This document shows, one piece after another, positions 7,888 to 15,653 of a stretch of DNA of 64,000 nucleotides (position 1 is the first letter of the stretch; each line of letters opens with the position of its first letter). The notes under the pieces are model-generated. The model was not told the DNA's origin, did no database searches, and saw only the letters and a program-made list of their open reading frames with translations. This DNA is from Butyrivibrio sp. MC2013 (lineage in GTDB: Bacteria > Bacillota > Clostridia > Lachnospirales > Lachnospiraceae). Both the position numbers and the translations under genes were made by a program. The DNA lies in the NCBI RefSeq assembly GCF_000424585.1, contig NZ_AUKE01000008.1:124001-188000 (forward strand), given 5' to 3'.

Positions 7888-10295
7888 GCCCTGGATAAGA
7901 GCATGTAATCATCTTCATCACTTACAAATATATGATCTGATACGATCTTGGCTTCTTCAGGCAGATTATTCCATATAAAGTTCTCAAGCTCACCCGGAGC
8001 AAGAGGCTTGGTCAGAAAATCATCAAACCCCTCTCTTCTGAACCTGTCCCTAATCTGTTCATCATCCCGCGAAGTCATTGCAAGTATGATGCTGTTCTTG
8101 CCTCCCGGTCCGCATCTGCCCGATTTCTTGATTATATTCATAGCCTGGGCACCATCCATATCAGGCATGTGATAGTCCATAAGGATGATATCGTAAAAGT
8201 GACAGGCAGCCAGAGTCACTGCTTCTTTGCCGCTCCTGGCCAGAGACAGGTTGACATTCAGTCCCTTGATCAGGGCATAGATCACATTAAGATTATCCGG
8301 GGTATCATCAACTGCCAGTATCTCGGCAGTTGGAGCTGTAAACTTGGGGATACCCCTCTCGTTATAGATAGTGCTGTCAATGTGCTTATCATACTCCGGA
8401 TCCTCCTTGAAAGGGATGGTAAAGAATACATCCGTACCATAACCGGGCTTGGTATCGATCTCCATTTTGCTCCCCATCATTTCCAGAAGCCTTTGGGCAA
8501 CGGGTACACCCAGTCCCAGACCTCCTTCTTTGTGGTAGGCATTGTCATCATTTCTGTTAAAGGGCATAAAGATCTCGTCCATCTTCTCTTTGGAAATGCC
8601 TCTTCCCGTATCCTTGATATGGAATGACAGATAAAAGGTCTTTTCACCTTCATCATCAATTGTCTTTTCTCTGGACTTTAATAGAGATACAGTAAATGAA
8701 ACACCGCCCTTATCAGTATATTCCAGTGCATTATCTATAAGCTTTTTTAATACCGCTTCCAGCTTCTTGCTATCTCCTCTTACCTTGGCAGGACAGTTTT
8801 TATCCAGGTAAAAGATGAACATCAGATGCTTGAGAGCAGCCTTTTTTCTGTAATATTCATTAAATGCCCATAGCATCTCAGATAGATTAAAGCTCCTGTC
8901 AAGAAGTGCCACTTTGTGGTTCTCAAGTCTGGAAAATTCCAGGATATCTGATAGAGTCTTCTTAAGTTCAAGCCCCGACTTGACTATCTCATAGCCGTGC
9001 TTATTGGAATCATCCTTGGCCAGAACTCTTCCCGCATCAATGATCTCTTCCACAGGGCTTCCAATGTCATCACTCATTCCTTCTATAAAGTCGGCTCTGA
9101 CATTACCCATCCTGCCGGCCATCTCCTCTTCTTTACGCCTGTCCATGATTCGAAATACAGAATCAAGCATAGCTGCTGTAAGAAGGACCACCAGACCAAA
9201 ATTAACAATGCCGCTAAAGAAAGTACCGGGATCGATAAAATAGATAAGTCCTGTGATAAGACCCGAAAGACCAAATATAACATAGCCTGTACCAATGAAT
9301 CTGTATGAAGCTGTCAGACAGCGCAGATATTCAATATAGATGATCATACCCATAAATATGATACCGGCCATAACAGAACCCAGAATAAACTTTACGAAAT
9401 GGACATAATTCAAGATCTCATATTTATCCATGACATGAAGGAAAAGGGCCAGAAACATATAGTAATATTCAAATATCTTGCAGAAAATATGATATCTTTT
9501 TTCCTGGATCTTATCCAGATAAGCTATGAAAGGCACCATGAGCATGGCAGAGATGATATAAGAAACGTTCGATACTGTTTCAATATCACTGTAAATCAAC
9601 TGTCTGATACTGCTTCCTGTCAGTTCCCTCATGGTATAGAGAATGCCGCCTACAGATATATATGAGAGCATACTCCTATTACCACTTCTCAAGGTTATGA
9701 CAATGGATATGATCAGACTTATAAAACTGATGACCAGAACAACAAAAGAAAAAACAAGACTCTCAGCGGCTCCACCTGAATAGTGCAACCAGATACCGCT
9801 TTCTGTCCCCATATAAATATTGCTGATAAGGCCTGTAAAATCCCTTGCAGGAGAATAGAGTTCGATCCTCATATCCTTGCCTGCATCCTCAGGCCAAAGC
9901 AGAGTAAAGAGATAGGCTTTGGGATTGGCATAGGAACTGTAAGTGGCTCTATCCTTGCCGTAATGATACCTATGCTTGCCGTCTATATAGATATCAACAT
10001 CCTGATGATTACTTTCCAGCGAAAAGTATGTACCCTCGGAGATAACCGAAGGAAGAATATTCTCAATGACAACGGTATCATCCTCAGGAAAAAGATTCCC
10101 GGGGATATCAGCAGGTGCCCTTCTTCCATCCAGGAACACCTGCTCCCAACCCTCGTCAAATAAAGTGCACTTTAAGTCATCCCCATACATGCCTTCGCCT
10201 GTATTGAGGACAAGAGAAACGAACCTGACCAATATGGATAAAAAGATAATAATGCATACCGCCGCACCGACCGTAGGCCTCATCTTTTTTAACAT
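7884..10295 (-). CDS. Membrane hybrid kinase-like protein with receiver domain, H-box His replaced by Asp
   Basis: The 803-residue protein shares the downstream gene's layout: membrane helix (11-30), extracellular domain (about 45-170), about seven membrane helices (178-380), H-box region (401-418), ATPase domain (about 505-630) and receiver (658-775). The H-box reads MSDDIGSPV, with Asp409 where the phosphorylated His should be. The ATPase motifs are intact: Asn522, DTGRG at 562-566, GLGLG at 592-596. The receiver has D663/D664, phospho-acceptor Asp707, Thr741 and Lys763. It starts 7 bp after the potCD stop, apparently in the polyamine operon. No output domain is present, so the phosphate source and target are unknown. 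Confidence 0.87.
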   Translation of the reverse strand: MLKKMRPTVGAAVCIIIFLSILVRFVSLVLNTGEGMYGDDLKCTLFDEGWEQVFLDGRRAPADIPGNLFPEDDTVVIENILPSVISEGTYFSLESNHQDVDIYIDGKHRYHYGKDRATYSSYANPKAYLFTLLWPEDAGKDMRIELYSPARDFTGLISNIYMGTESGIWLHYSGGAAESLVFSFVVLVISFISLIISIVITLRSGNRSMLSYISVGGILYTMRELTGSSIRQLIYSDIETVSNVSYIISAMLMVPFIAYLDKIQEKRYHIFCKIFEYYYMFLALFLHVMDKYEILNYVHFVKFILGSVMAGIIFMGMIIYIEYLRCLTASYRFIGTGYVIFGLSGLITGLIYFIDPGTFFSGIVNFGLVVLLTAAMLDSVFRIMDRRKEEEMAGRMGNVRADFIEGMSDDIGSPVEEIIDAGRVLAKDDSNKHGYEIVKSGLELKKTLSDILEFSRLENHKVALLDRSFNLSEMLWAFNEYYRKKAALKHLMFIFYLDKNCPAKVRGDSKKLEAVLKKLIDNALEYTDKGGVSFTVSLLKSREKTIDDEGEKTFYLSFHIKDTGRGISKEKMDEIFMPFNRNDDNAYHKEGGLGLGVPVAQRLLEMMGSKMEIDTKPGYGTDVFFTIPFKEDPEYDKHIDSTIYNERGIPKFTAPTAEILAVDDTPDNLNVIYALIKGLNVNLSLARSGKEAVTLAACHFYDIILMDYHMPDMDGAQAMNIIKKSGRCGPGGKNSIILAMTSRDDEQIRDRFRREGFDDFLTKPLAPGELENFIWNNLPEEAKIVSDHIFVSDEDDYMLLSRA

Positions 10296-10302
10296 AGGAT
10301 AT

Positions 10303-12183
10303 TTACTCCGCTGCCTTCACCTTTTTCCACAGATCGTTATATATTTTATCGGCATCATTTCCCAGATATTGATACACTTCGCAATTAGATAGTGACTCCT
10401 CTGAAGGAAATGCTACTTCAGAATTTTTAATAGATTCATCTTCTATAAGCTCCTGAGCTTTTTTATTAGGAGTCGTATAAGTCACAAATTCAAAATTCTT
10501 AAGGGCAATATCCTCTCTGCAGAGGAAATTGATCCATTTAAGGGCATTTTCCTTGTGCCTTGCATCTTTGGTGATGCACCATCCGTCCAGCCATACATTG
10601 GAACCCTCATCAGGGATCACATATTCAAGATCAGGATTCTCTCTCTGTGTATATACTGCCTCTCCCGAATAGATCACACCAAGAGCTGCCTCTCCGCCTA
10701 TCATCTTGTCTCTTACCTGGTCAATGACATAGGCCTGTACCAGAGGCTTCTGGGCTATAAGATCAGCGGCAGCCTTCTCCAGTTCCATGCGGTCCGTGGA
10801 ATTAATGGAGTAGCCGTTTCTGGCAAGAGCCACCATAAAAGCATCTCTTACAGAATCCTGCATCAATATACTGCCCTTGTATTTAGGATCCCAGAGGATG
10901 TCCCAACTATTTACAGGTCCGTCTACCATGGTCTTATTGTACAATATACCAACAGTGCCACAGAAGTTTGGTATAGTATATTTGTTGCCGGGATCAAACT
11001 GCGCAGCTGATTGCATATAAGCTTCGTCCAGATTCTCCTTGGCATAGGGCAGCTCATCCCAGTCAAGAGGAGAAAGCATGTCTTCGCCTATGAGCTTGGA
11101 GATCATATAATCAGAGGGACATACAACATCATATGCAGCACCATCTGATGCCAGCTTGGCATACATGATCTCATTGGATTCAAATTCGTCATAGACCACT
11201 TCTATACCGGTCTCTTCCTGGAAGATCTCTATGACCTCCGGATCTATATATTCGCCCCAGTTATATACATATACCTGATTGGACTTGCTCCTGAACACGC
11301 CTCCAAAGACAAGGCCCGCTGTGATCATGACTACTGCAAGTGCAATAACAGCGATGGTCTTACCAATGGGAAGCCTTTTTTTGGCAGCATAACTGTCTTC
11401 CTTGCTGCCTGCCCTCTTGGCCTTATTATATCTCATGATCCTGCTACCCAGCATGATCACGATCACCATAAGGAAGATTATGGCTGACAGAGCATATATT
11501 TCGGGCTGGATACCTCTCTTGACCTCGTTGTATATCTTGGTTGAGAGGGTATCAAAGCCGGATCCCTTGGTAAAGTAGGTAATGATAAAGTCGTCCAGAC
11601 TCATGGTAAAGGCCATCATGGCTCCCGAGAGCACTGCCGGCATCAGATCAGGGAGAATGGTCTTTCTGAATGCAAAGAAAGGCTCTGCACCCAGATCCAG
11701 TGCAGCCTCATACACAGAAGGATTGATGGTCTTCATACGAGGCATGACGCTAAGCATCACATAAGGGATATTAAAAGTGATATGAGCTATGAGTACAGTA
11801 ATAAAGCCTGTATTCATATGTAGGAACCTGAACAGGAGCATCAATGAGATACCTGTCACAATATCAGCATTGATCATAGGTATATTAGTGATACCCATTA
11901 TGAACGCTCTGGACTTACGCCCAACTCCCATAAGAGCCACACAGGTAAGGGTTCCTATAACAGTTGCCACCAGGGTAGAGATCAGGGCTATTGTCATGGT
12001 ATTGGCAAGAGCATTGATTATCTCAGAATCTCCAAAGAGATTAAGGTACCATTTAAAGGTAAAGCCTCCCCAGCGGGCCCTTGATTTGCTGGCATTAAAG
12101 GACAGCACTATCATGGTCACAATAGGCAGATACATAAATACCAGTATCAGACCCATATAGAATCTTTCCAAAAACTTTTTCAT
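10303..12183 (-). CDS. potCD: Polyamine ABC transporter permease fused to its binding protein (PotC-PotD)
   Basis: Residues 1-255 are a PotC-type permease with six membrane helices and the EAALDLGA cytoplasmic loop (159-166) that docks onto PotA. A linker and another membrane helix (about 275-296) lead into a PotD-type binding protein (about 303-626) beginning VYVYNWGEYIDPEVI, with YDVVCPSDYM further on. The binding domain is thus tethered outside the membrane by the permease instead of by a lipid anchor. The specificity (spermidine or putrescine) is inferred from family likeness. It abuts potB. Confidence 0.93.
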   Translation of the reverse strand: MKKFLERFYMGLILVFMYLPIVTMIVLSFNASKSRARWGGFTFKWYLNLFGDSEIINALANTMTIALISTLVATVIGTLTCVALMGVGRKSRAFIMGITNIPMINADIVTGISLMLLFRFLHMNTGFITVLIAHITFNIPYVMLSVMPRMKTINPSVYEAALDLGAEPFFAFRKTILPDLMPAVLSGAMMAFTMSLDDFIITYFTKGSGFDTLSTKIYNEVKRGIQPEIYALSAIIFLMVIVIMLGSRIMRYNKAKRAGSKEDSYAAKKRLPIGKTIAVIALAVVMITAGLVFGGVFRSKSNQVYVYNWGEYIDPEVIEIFQEETGIEVVYDEFESNEIMYAKLASDGAAYDVVCPSDYMISKLIGEDMLSPLDWDELPYAKENLDEAYMQSAAQFDPGNKYTIPNFCGTVGILYNKTMVDGPVNSWDILWDPKYKGSILMQDSVRDAFMVALARNGYSINSTDRMELEKAAADLIAQKPLVQAYVIDQVRDKMIGGEAALGVIYSGEAVYTQRENPDLEYVIPDEGSNVWLDGWCITKDARHKENALKWINFLCREDIALKNFEFVTYTTPNKKAQELIEDESIKNSEVAFPSEESLSNCEVYQYLGNDADKIYNDLWKKVKAAE

Positions 12184-13001
12184 CAGTTGTCTCCTTTCTG
12201 CTCAGTAAGAGCGGAGACAACCATGCTGATCACAATAAATACCATCAGCACCAGAGACAGTCCAGATCCCATATTCCAGTCGTACACAAGTGTAAACTCC
12301 TGCTCTATCACATTACCTATAAGCAGTATCTTGGAGCCGCCCATCATGGTGGAGATGGCAAAAGTGGTCAGGGCAGGAATAAATACCATAGTGATGCCTG
12401 AAAGGATACCGGGTACGGTAAGCGGCAGGGTGATCCTAAAGAAGGTCTGCAGAGCGTTGGCCCCCAGGTCCCTTGCAGCACTGATAACATTGTCATCAAT
12501 CCTGGCCAGAGAGTTATATATAGGCAGTATCATAAAGGGCAGGAAGTTATATACCATGCCGATCACAATAGCCGCAGGAGTATTGATCACACTTATCTGA
12601 GGAAGCCCAAAGAAAGACAGTATGCCATTGATCACGCCCTTGTTTTCCAGCAGAGTCATCCACGCCAATGTCCTAAGGAGGAAATTCATCCACATAGGCA
12701 GGATAAATAAAGTGGTGATGATACCCTGTGAGCTCACCTTATTGGAAGCAAGTATCATCCCCAGTGGATATGCGATCATGAAGCATATAAATGTACTGAT
12801 AACAGAGAGAACCATGGCAAGAGCCAGGGCCTTGCTGTTCTCGGGAGTAAGTATAGCTGCCACATTGTCAAAGGTAAAAGCCCCTGAAGTGTCAGAAAGA
12901 CCATAAAAAAGTATCATGATCAAAGGGACCACGATAAAGATCACTGACCAGGCTATGTAGGGGGACACCAGGGCAGCCGAAGCTTTAGATTTCTTAAACA
13001 T
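12183..13001 (-). CDS. potB: Polyamine ABC transporter permease PotB
   Basis: This 272-residue inner-membrane permease partners PotC. It has about six hydrophobic segments and the [20 protein letters not shown] docking loop. The ATG at 13001 overlaps the last codons of potA and uses a GAGGAGG site inside potA; a second in-frame ATG at 13022 is possible. Its end shares a base with the potCD start, indicating a tight operon potA-potB-potCD. Confidence 0.94.
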   Translation of the reverse strand: MFKKSKASAALVSPYIAWSVIFIVVPLIMILFYGLSDTSGAFTFDNVAAILTPENSKALALAMVLSVISTFICFMIAYPLGMILASNKVSSQGIITTLFILPMWMNFLLRTLAWMTLLENKGVINGILSFFGLPQISVINTPAAIVIGMVYNFLPFMILPIYNSLARIDDNVISAARDLGANALQTFFRITLPLTVPGILSGITMVFIPALTTFAISTMMGGSKILLIGNVIEQEFTLVYDWNMGSGLSLVLMVFIVISMVVSALTEQKGDN

Positions 13002-14067
13002 CGATCGCGATTGCCTCCTCATCCTCAGACTGAGGTTTCTTCATAACCTGGATATTAAAGGGATCTACACAGATGTCTATTTCCCTTCCGGCTTCCGCCA
13101 TCCTTGTAGAGTGAACCAGCCATTCGTAGCCGCCGGCTTCCACTTCCATCTCGTAGTGAACCCCTTTGAAAATGACATTTTTGACTACTCCGGGCAAAGT
13201 ACCGCTTCCGGCCTTTACAAGTTCCACATCTTCAGGGCGGATCACCACATCCACAGGCTTATTTTCTCCAAAACCCTTATCCACACAGGCAAAATTGGTC
13301 CCAAGAATATTAACAAGCTCATCTCTTACCATAACAGCGGGTATGATATTGGAATCACCTATAAAGTCAGCAACAAAGGCATTCTCAGGCTCATTATAAA
13401 TAGTCTCGGGAGAGCCTTCCTGCTGGATATAGCCCTGATTCATGACCACTATATGATCAGACATGGTAAGAGCCTCTTCCTGATCGTGAGTGACATATAT
13501 AAAGGTGATGCCCAGCTCATTTTTGAGCCTTATAAGCTCGTATTGCATATCCTGCCTGAGCTTAAGATCAAGAGCTCCAAGAGGCTCATCAAGAAGCAGC
13601 ACCTTAGGTTCGTTAACAATAGCCCTGGCGATGGCTACCCTCTGCTGCTGACCGCCTGAGAGAGAATCAGGCATACGTTTCTCAAAGCCCTCCAGATTCA
13701 CCAGTTTCAGCGCATACTTTATCTTGTCCTTGATGTACTGATCAGTCTTGTTCTTGATCTTCAGGCCAAAAGCAATATTCTCTGCTATGGTCATATGGGT
13801 AAAAAGAGCATACTTCTGGAATACAGTATTAAGCTGACGCTTGTTGGGAGCCAGGGAGGTGATATCCTTGCCGTCAAAGATCACACGTCCGCTGTCAGGA
13901 CTCTCAAACCCGCCTATTATTCTCAAGGTAGTGGTCTTACCACAACCTGATGGTCCCAGTATAGTAACAAATGAATTTTCATGAATACTCAGATTCAGGT
14001 CATCCAGGATCACCTGGTCTCCATATGCTTTGGAGATGTTCTCCAATAATATTAGATCCTTAGCCAA
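12994..14067 (-). CDS. potA: Polyamine ABC transporter ATP-binding protein PotA
   Basis: PotA powers polyamine uptake from the cytoplasmic side. The 357-residue protein has Walker [11 protein letters not shown]-loop region, signature [14 protein letters not shown], Walker [13 protein letters not shown] and the switch histidine in [10 protein letters not shown], then a C-terminal TOBE-type domain. The start is a TTG at 14065-14067 preceded by GGAGGG. The longer in-frame extension reaches into hairpin-rich spacer DNA and is rejected. It is first in the operon. Confidence 0.95.
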   Translation of the reverse strand: MAKDLILLENISKAYGDQVILDDLNLSIHENSFVTILGPSGCGKTTTLRIIGGFESPDSGRVIFDGKDITSLAPNKRQLNTVFQKYALFTHMTIAENIAFGLKIKNKTDQYIKDKIKYALKLVNLEGFEKRMPDSLSGGQQQRVAIARAIVNEPKVLLLDEPLGALDLKLRQDMQYELIRLKNELGITFIYVTHDQEEALTMSDHIVVMNQGYIQQEGSPETIYNEPENAFVADFIGDSNIIPAVMVRDELVNILGTNFACVDKGFGENKPVDVVIRPEDVELVKAGSGTLPGVVKNVIFKGVHYEMEVEAGGYEWLVHSTRMAEAGREIDICVDPFNIQVMKKPQSEDEEAIAIDV

Positions 14068-14154
14068 CTTACACCCTCCGAATTTATAAATATACAGTCC
14101 AAAGACTTTTATATCACAGTTGAGATTTAAATGATACCTAAATAATTGACCAAA

Positions 14155-14176
14155 AATGACGGATAAAACCGTCATT
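14155..14176 (-). promoter_or_regulatory. Attenuator-like hairpin upstream of potA
   Basis: AATGACGG (14155-14162) and CCGTCATT (14169-14176) form a perfect 8-bp stem. On the minus strand the stem is followed by TTTTTGG, so it resembles a short terminator about 90 bases before potA and may attenuate the operon. Confidence 0.45.
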
Positions 14177-14243
14177 GTTACTGCTTGCCTGTTATCAGTG
14201 CTATCATGGTCATTAATAAAATGTGAATAGCAACAAATGAGGT

Positions 14244-14419
14244 AGGTGTCAAAAGTTCCTTTTGACACCTTATGACTAACGGATTGTTCCGTTTCTTCGA
14301 AACTCTCACAATCCTAAAACATGAGCAAATCCGCACTACGTGCTACTTTGCTCATGTTTTGCGGGTCATAAATTCATATTCGATTTCGAGCAAGCTCGAA
14401 TCGAAATGACTTTTGACCC
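14244..14419. repeat. Cluster of hairpins between potA and the HxlR gene
   Basis: Three strong inverted repeats lie in a row. AGGTGTCAAAAG / CTTTTGACACCT (14244-14270) has 12-bp arms and a 3-base loop. AAAACATGAGCAAA / TTTGCTCATGTTTT (14316-14360) has 14-bp arms with a nested GCAC/GTGC stem. TTCGATTTCGAG / CTCGAATCGAA (14379-14405) has one bulge. ACTTTTGACCC (14408-14418) can also pair back with GGTGTCAAAAG, giving a cloverleaf-like fold. It may end the HxlR transcript; no gene is seen here. Confidence 0.7.
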
Positions 14420-14432
14420 TTACGTCAACAAA

Positions 14433-14891
14433 TCATTGTGAAATTAGATTATTCTCTCCCCAGGCCTTTAACTCCAGAAGTATGGGTATCATACTCTCCG
14501 CCTTGGGAGTGAGGGTATATTCCACCCTAAGTGGCATCTCATTGTACTGCTTGCGCTCTACCAGCCCGTCTTCTTCCATTTCCCTAAGTGATGCAGACAG
14601 CATGGTATTGGTGATACCATATATCTCCCTCTTCATGTCATTAAAGCGGCCCACGCCCTTAAAATCTATGAGACATAGGATCATTATCTTCCATTTACCG
14701 CCTATAATATCAAGGACCCTCTTAAGACCGCAGCCTTCTCCGCCTATGGTCTCACAGAGCTTCTCCTTTTGACTTGTCTTCTCCTTTACATTAAGCGGAG
14801 TGCAGCTGTTAGCCTCCATCTGAGCACTATCCGCCTTCTTTTCACCTTTTACTGTTTTCTTTTTATTTATAAGCTTTTCCTTCTCTGCCAT
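14433..14891 (-). CDS. HxlR-family transcriptional regulator
   Basis: The last ~105 residues match the HxlR winged-helix family: a CGLKRVLDIIGGKWKIMIL start, a RFNDMKREIYGITNTMLSASL recognition region, and EEDGLVERKQYNEMPLRVEY in the wing. A charged, low-complexity 45-residue N-terminal tail precedes it. A GAGGTG site supports the start at 14891. Such proteins respond to reactive electrophiles or redox signals, but no target is visible here. Confidence 0.9.
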   Translation of the reverse strand: MAEKEKLINKKKTVKGEKKADSAQMEANSCTPLNVKEKTSQKEKLCETIGGEGCGLKRVLDIIGGKWKIMILCLIDFKGVGRFNDMKREIYGITNTMLSASLREMEEDGLVERKQYNEMPLRVEYTLTPKAESMIPILLELKAWGENNLISQ

Positions 14892-14973
14892 AGTTCACCT
14901 CACGCATCACTTTTTCTTTATGAAACTTACCTGATCTCAATCTCTAACTATTTTTTCCTGCCGGATATAACAC

Positions 14974-15008
14974 AGCCATCATAGCCATCATAGCCATCAT
15001 AGCCATCA
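14974..15008. repeat. 9-bp tandem repeat (AGCCATCAT), about four copies
   Basis: Three full and one nearly full copy of AGCCATCAT lie end to end upstream of the HxlR gene. Such short repeats vary in copy number by slippage. No coding frame uses it. Confidence 0.85.
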
Positions 15009-15177
15009 GCAGGATTATCTATATTCCTACTCTTCTTTGTCCATACTCATTTTTTTATACCTACTCATTATATCATACCCAAGTTTTTTCATACCATCAA
15101 TTCACTTGTCTTTTTTGCAGATTTATTCCGCACAACCAATTCCCCGCTAGATGATCACGAGCATCATCCTCCAAGCT

Positions 15178-15232
15178 TCCAAACGGCAGCATTCCGCAGC
15201 ATCCTCCTCCAGCATCCAAACGGCAGCATTCC
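15178..15232. repeat. 18-bp direct repeat, 37-bp period
   Basis: TCCAAACGGCAGCATTCC occurs at 15178-15195 and again at 15215-15232, with similar flanking sequence. It looks like a small local duplication. The spacer from 14892 to 15585 contains otherwise only the hairpin element that follows. Confidence 0.8.
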
Positions 15233-15285
15233 ACGTTTGCGCACAATCGAACTGCATAATAATGGTGCAAGGCGTCTTCATAATA

Positions 15286-15542
15286 GCGCTGCCACAGAAA
15301 GTTATTTTCCGCAGTGAGCTTTCACTACAAATGGCATAAAATCTTGGATTCTTTATCCAAGATTATATGTTTTACTTATTCTTCATACGCAGGCTTCCAG
15401 GCGCCCACGAGAAAATTGTCTGAACGGGCTGAAAGCCCGGAGTTTTTTCGAGTGCGGCGCATTAAAGGGAAGGCTGCGGAAGAATATAGTAAAACGCCAT
15501 TTGTAGTGCAGCAAACGAGGAAAATAACTTCTGCAGCAGCGC
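15286..15542. repeat. Long-hairpin dispersed repeat, copy A
   Basis: A 257-bp imperfect inverted repeat has ends GCGCTGCC and GCAGCAGCGC. The left arm (AGTTATTTTCC, CACTACAAATGGC, TTTTACTTATTCTTC) is complementary to the right arm (GAAGAATATAGTAAAACG, CATTTGTAGTG, GGAAAATAACTTCT). The apex is ACGGGCT-GAA-AGCCCG. A small extra hairpin (ATCTTGGAT / ATCCAAGAT, 15341-15363) interrupts the left arm. It is homologous to 25686-25940. No transposase is present. One strand can be read as FFRVRRIKGKAAEEYSKT, also readable in the other copy. Confidence 0.85.
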
Positions 15543-15588
15543 AGTTCATGCCAAATACGGGGTAAGCCCAAAACATTATTAAAATTAC

Positions 15589-15616
15589 TATAGTACCCAC
15601 GGAAAGATGCCGATAT
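15589..15616 (+). promoter_or_regulatory. Sigma-D-like (flagellar) promoter
   Basis: A perfect GCCGATAT -10 box (15609-15616) lies 16 bases after TATA (15589-15592), which matches TAAA at 3 of 4 positions. It points at the large protein starting at 15654. Sigma-D controls motility and chemotaxis genes in Firmicutes. Confidence 0.5.
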
Positions 15617-15653
15617 ATTAACGTAGTGAGAAAGTATTCAGGAAGGATTCCTT

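Noticed and set aside
15314..15565. 83-residue plus-strand ORF near the HxlR gene
   Set aside because: It lies within the long-hairpin repeat; peptide similarity to the other copy follows from the DNA repeat.
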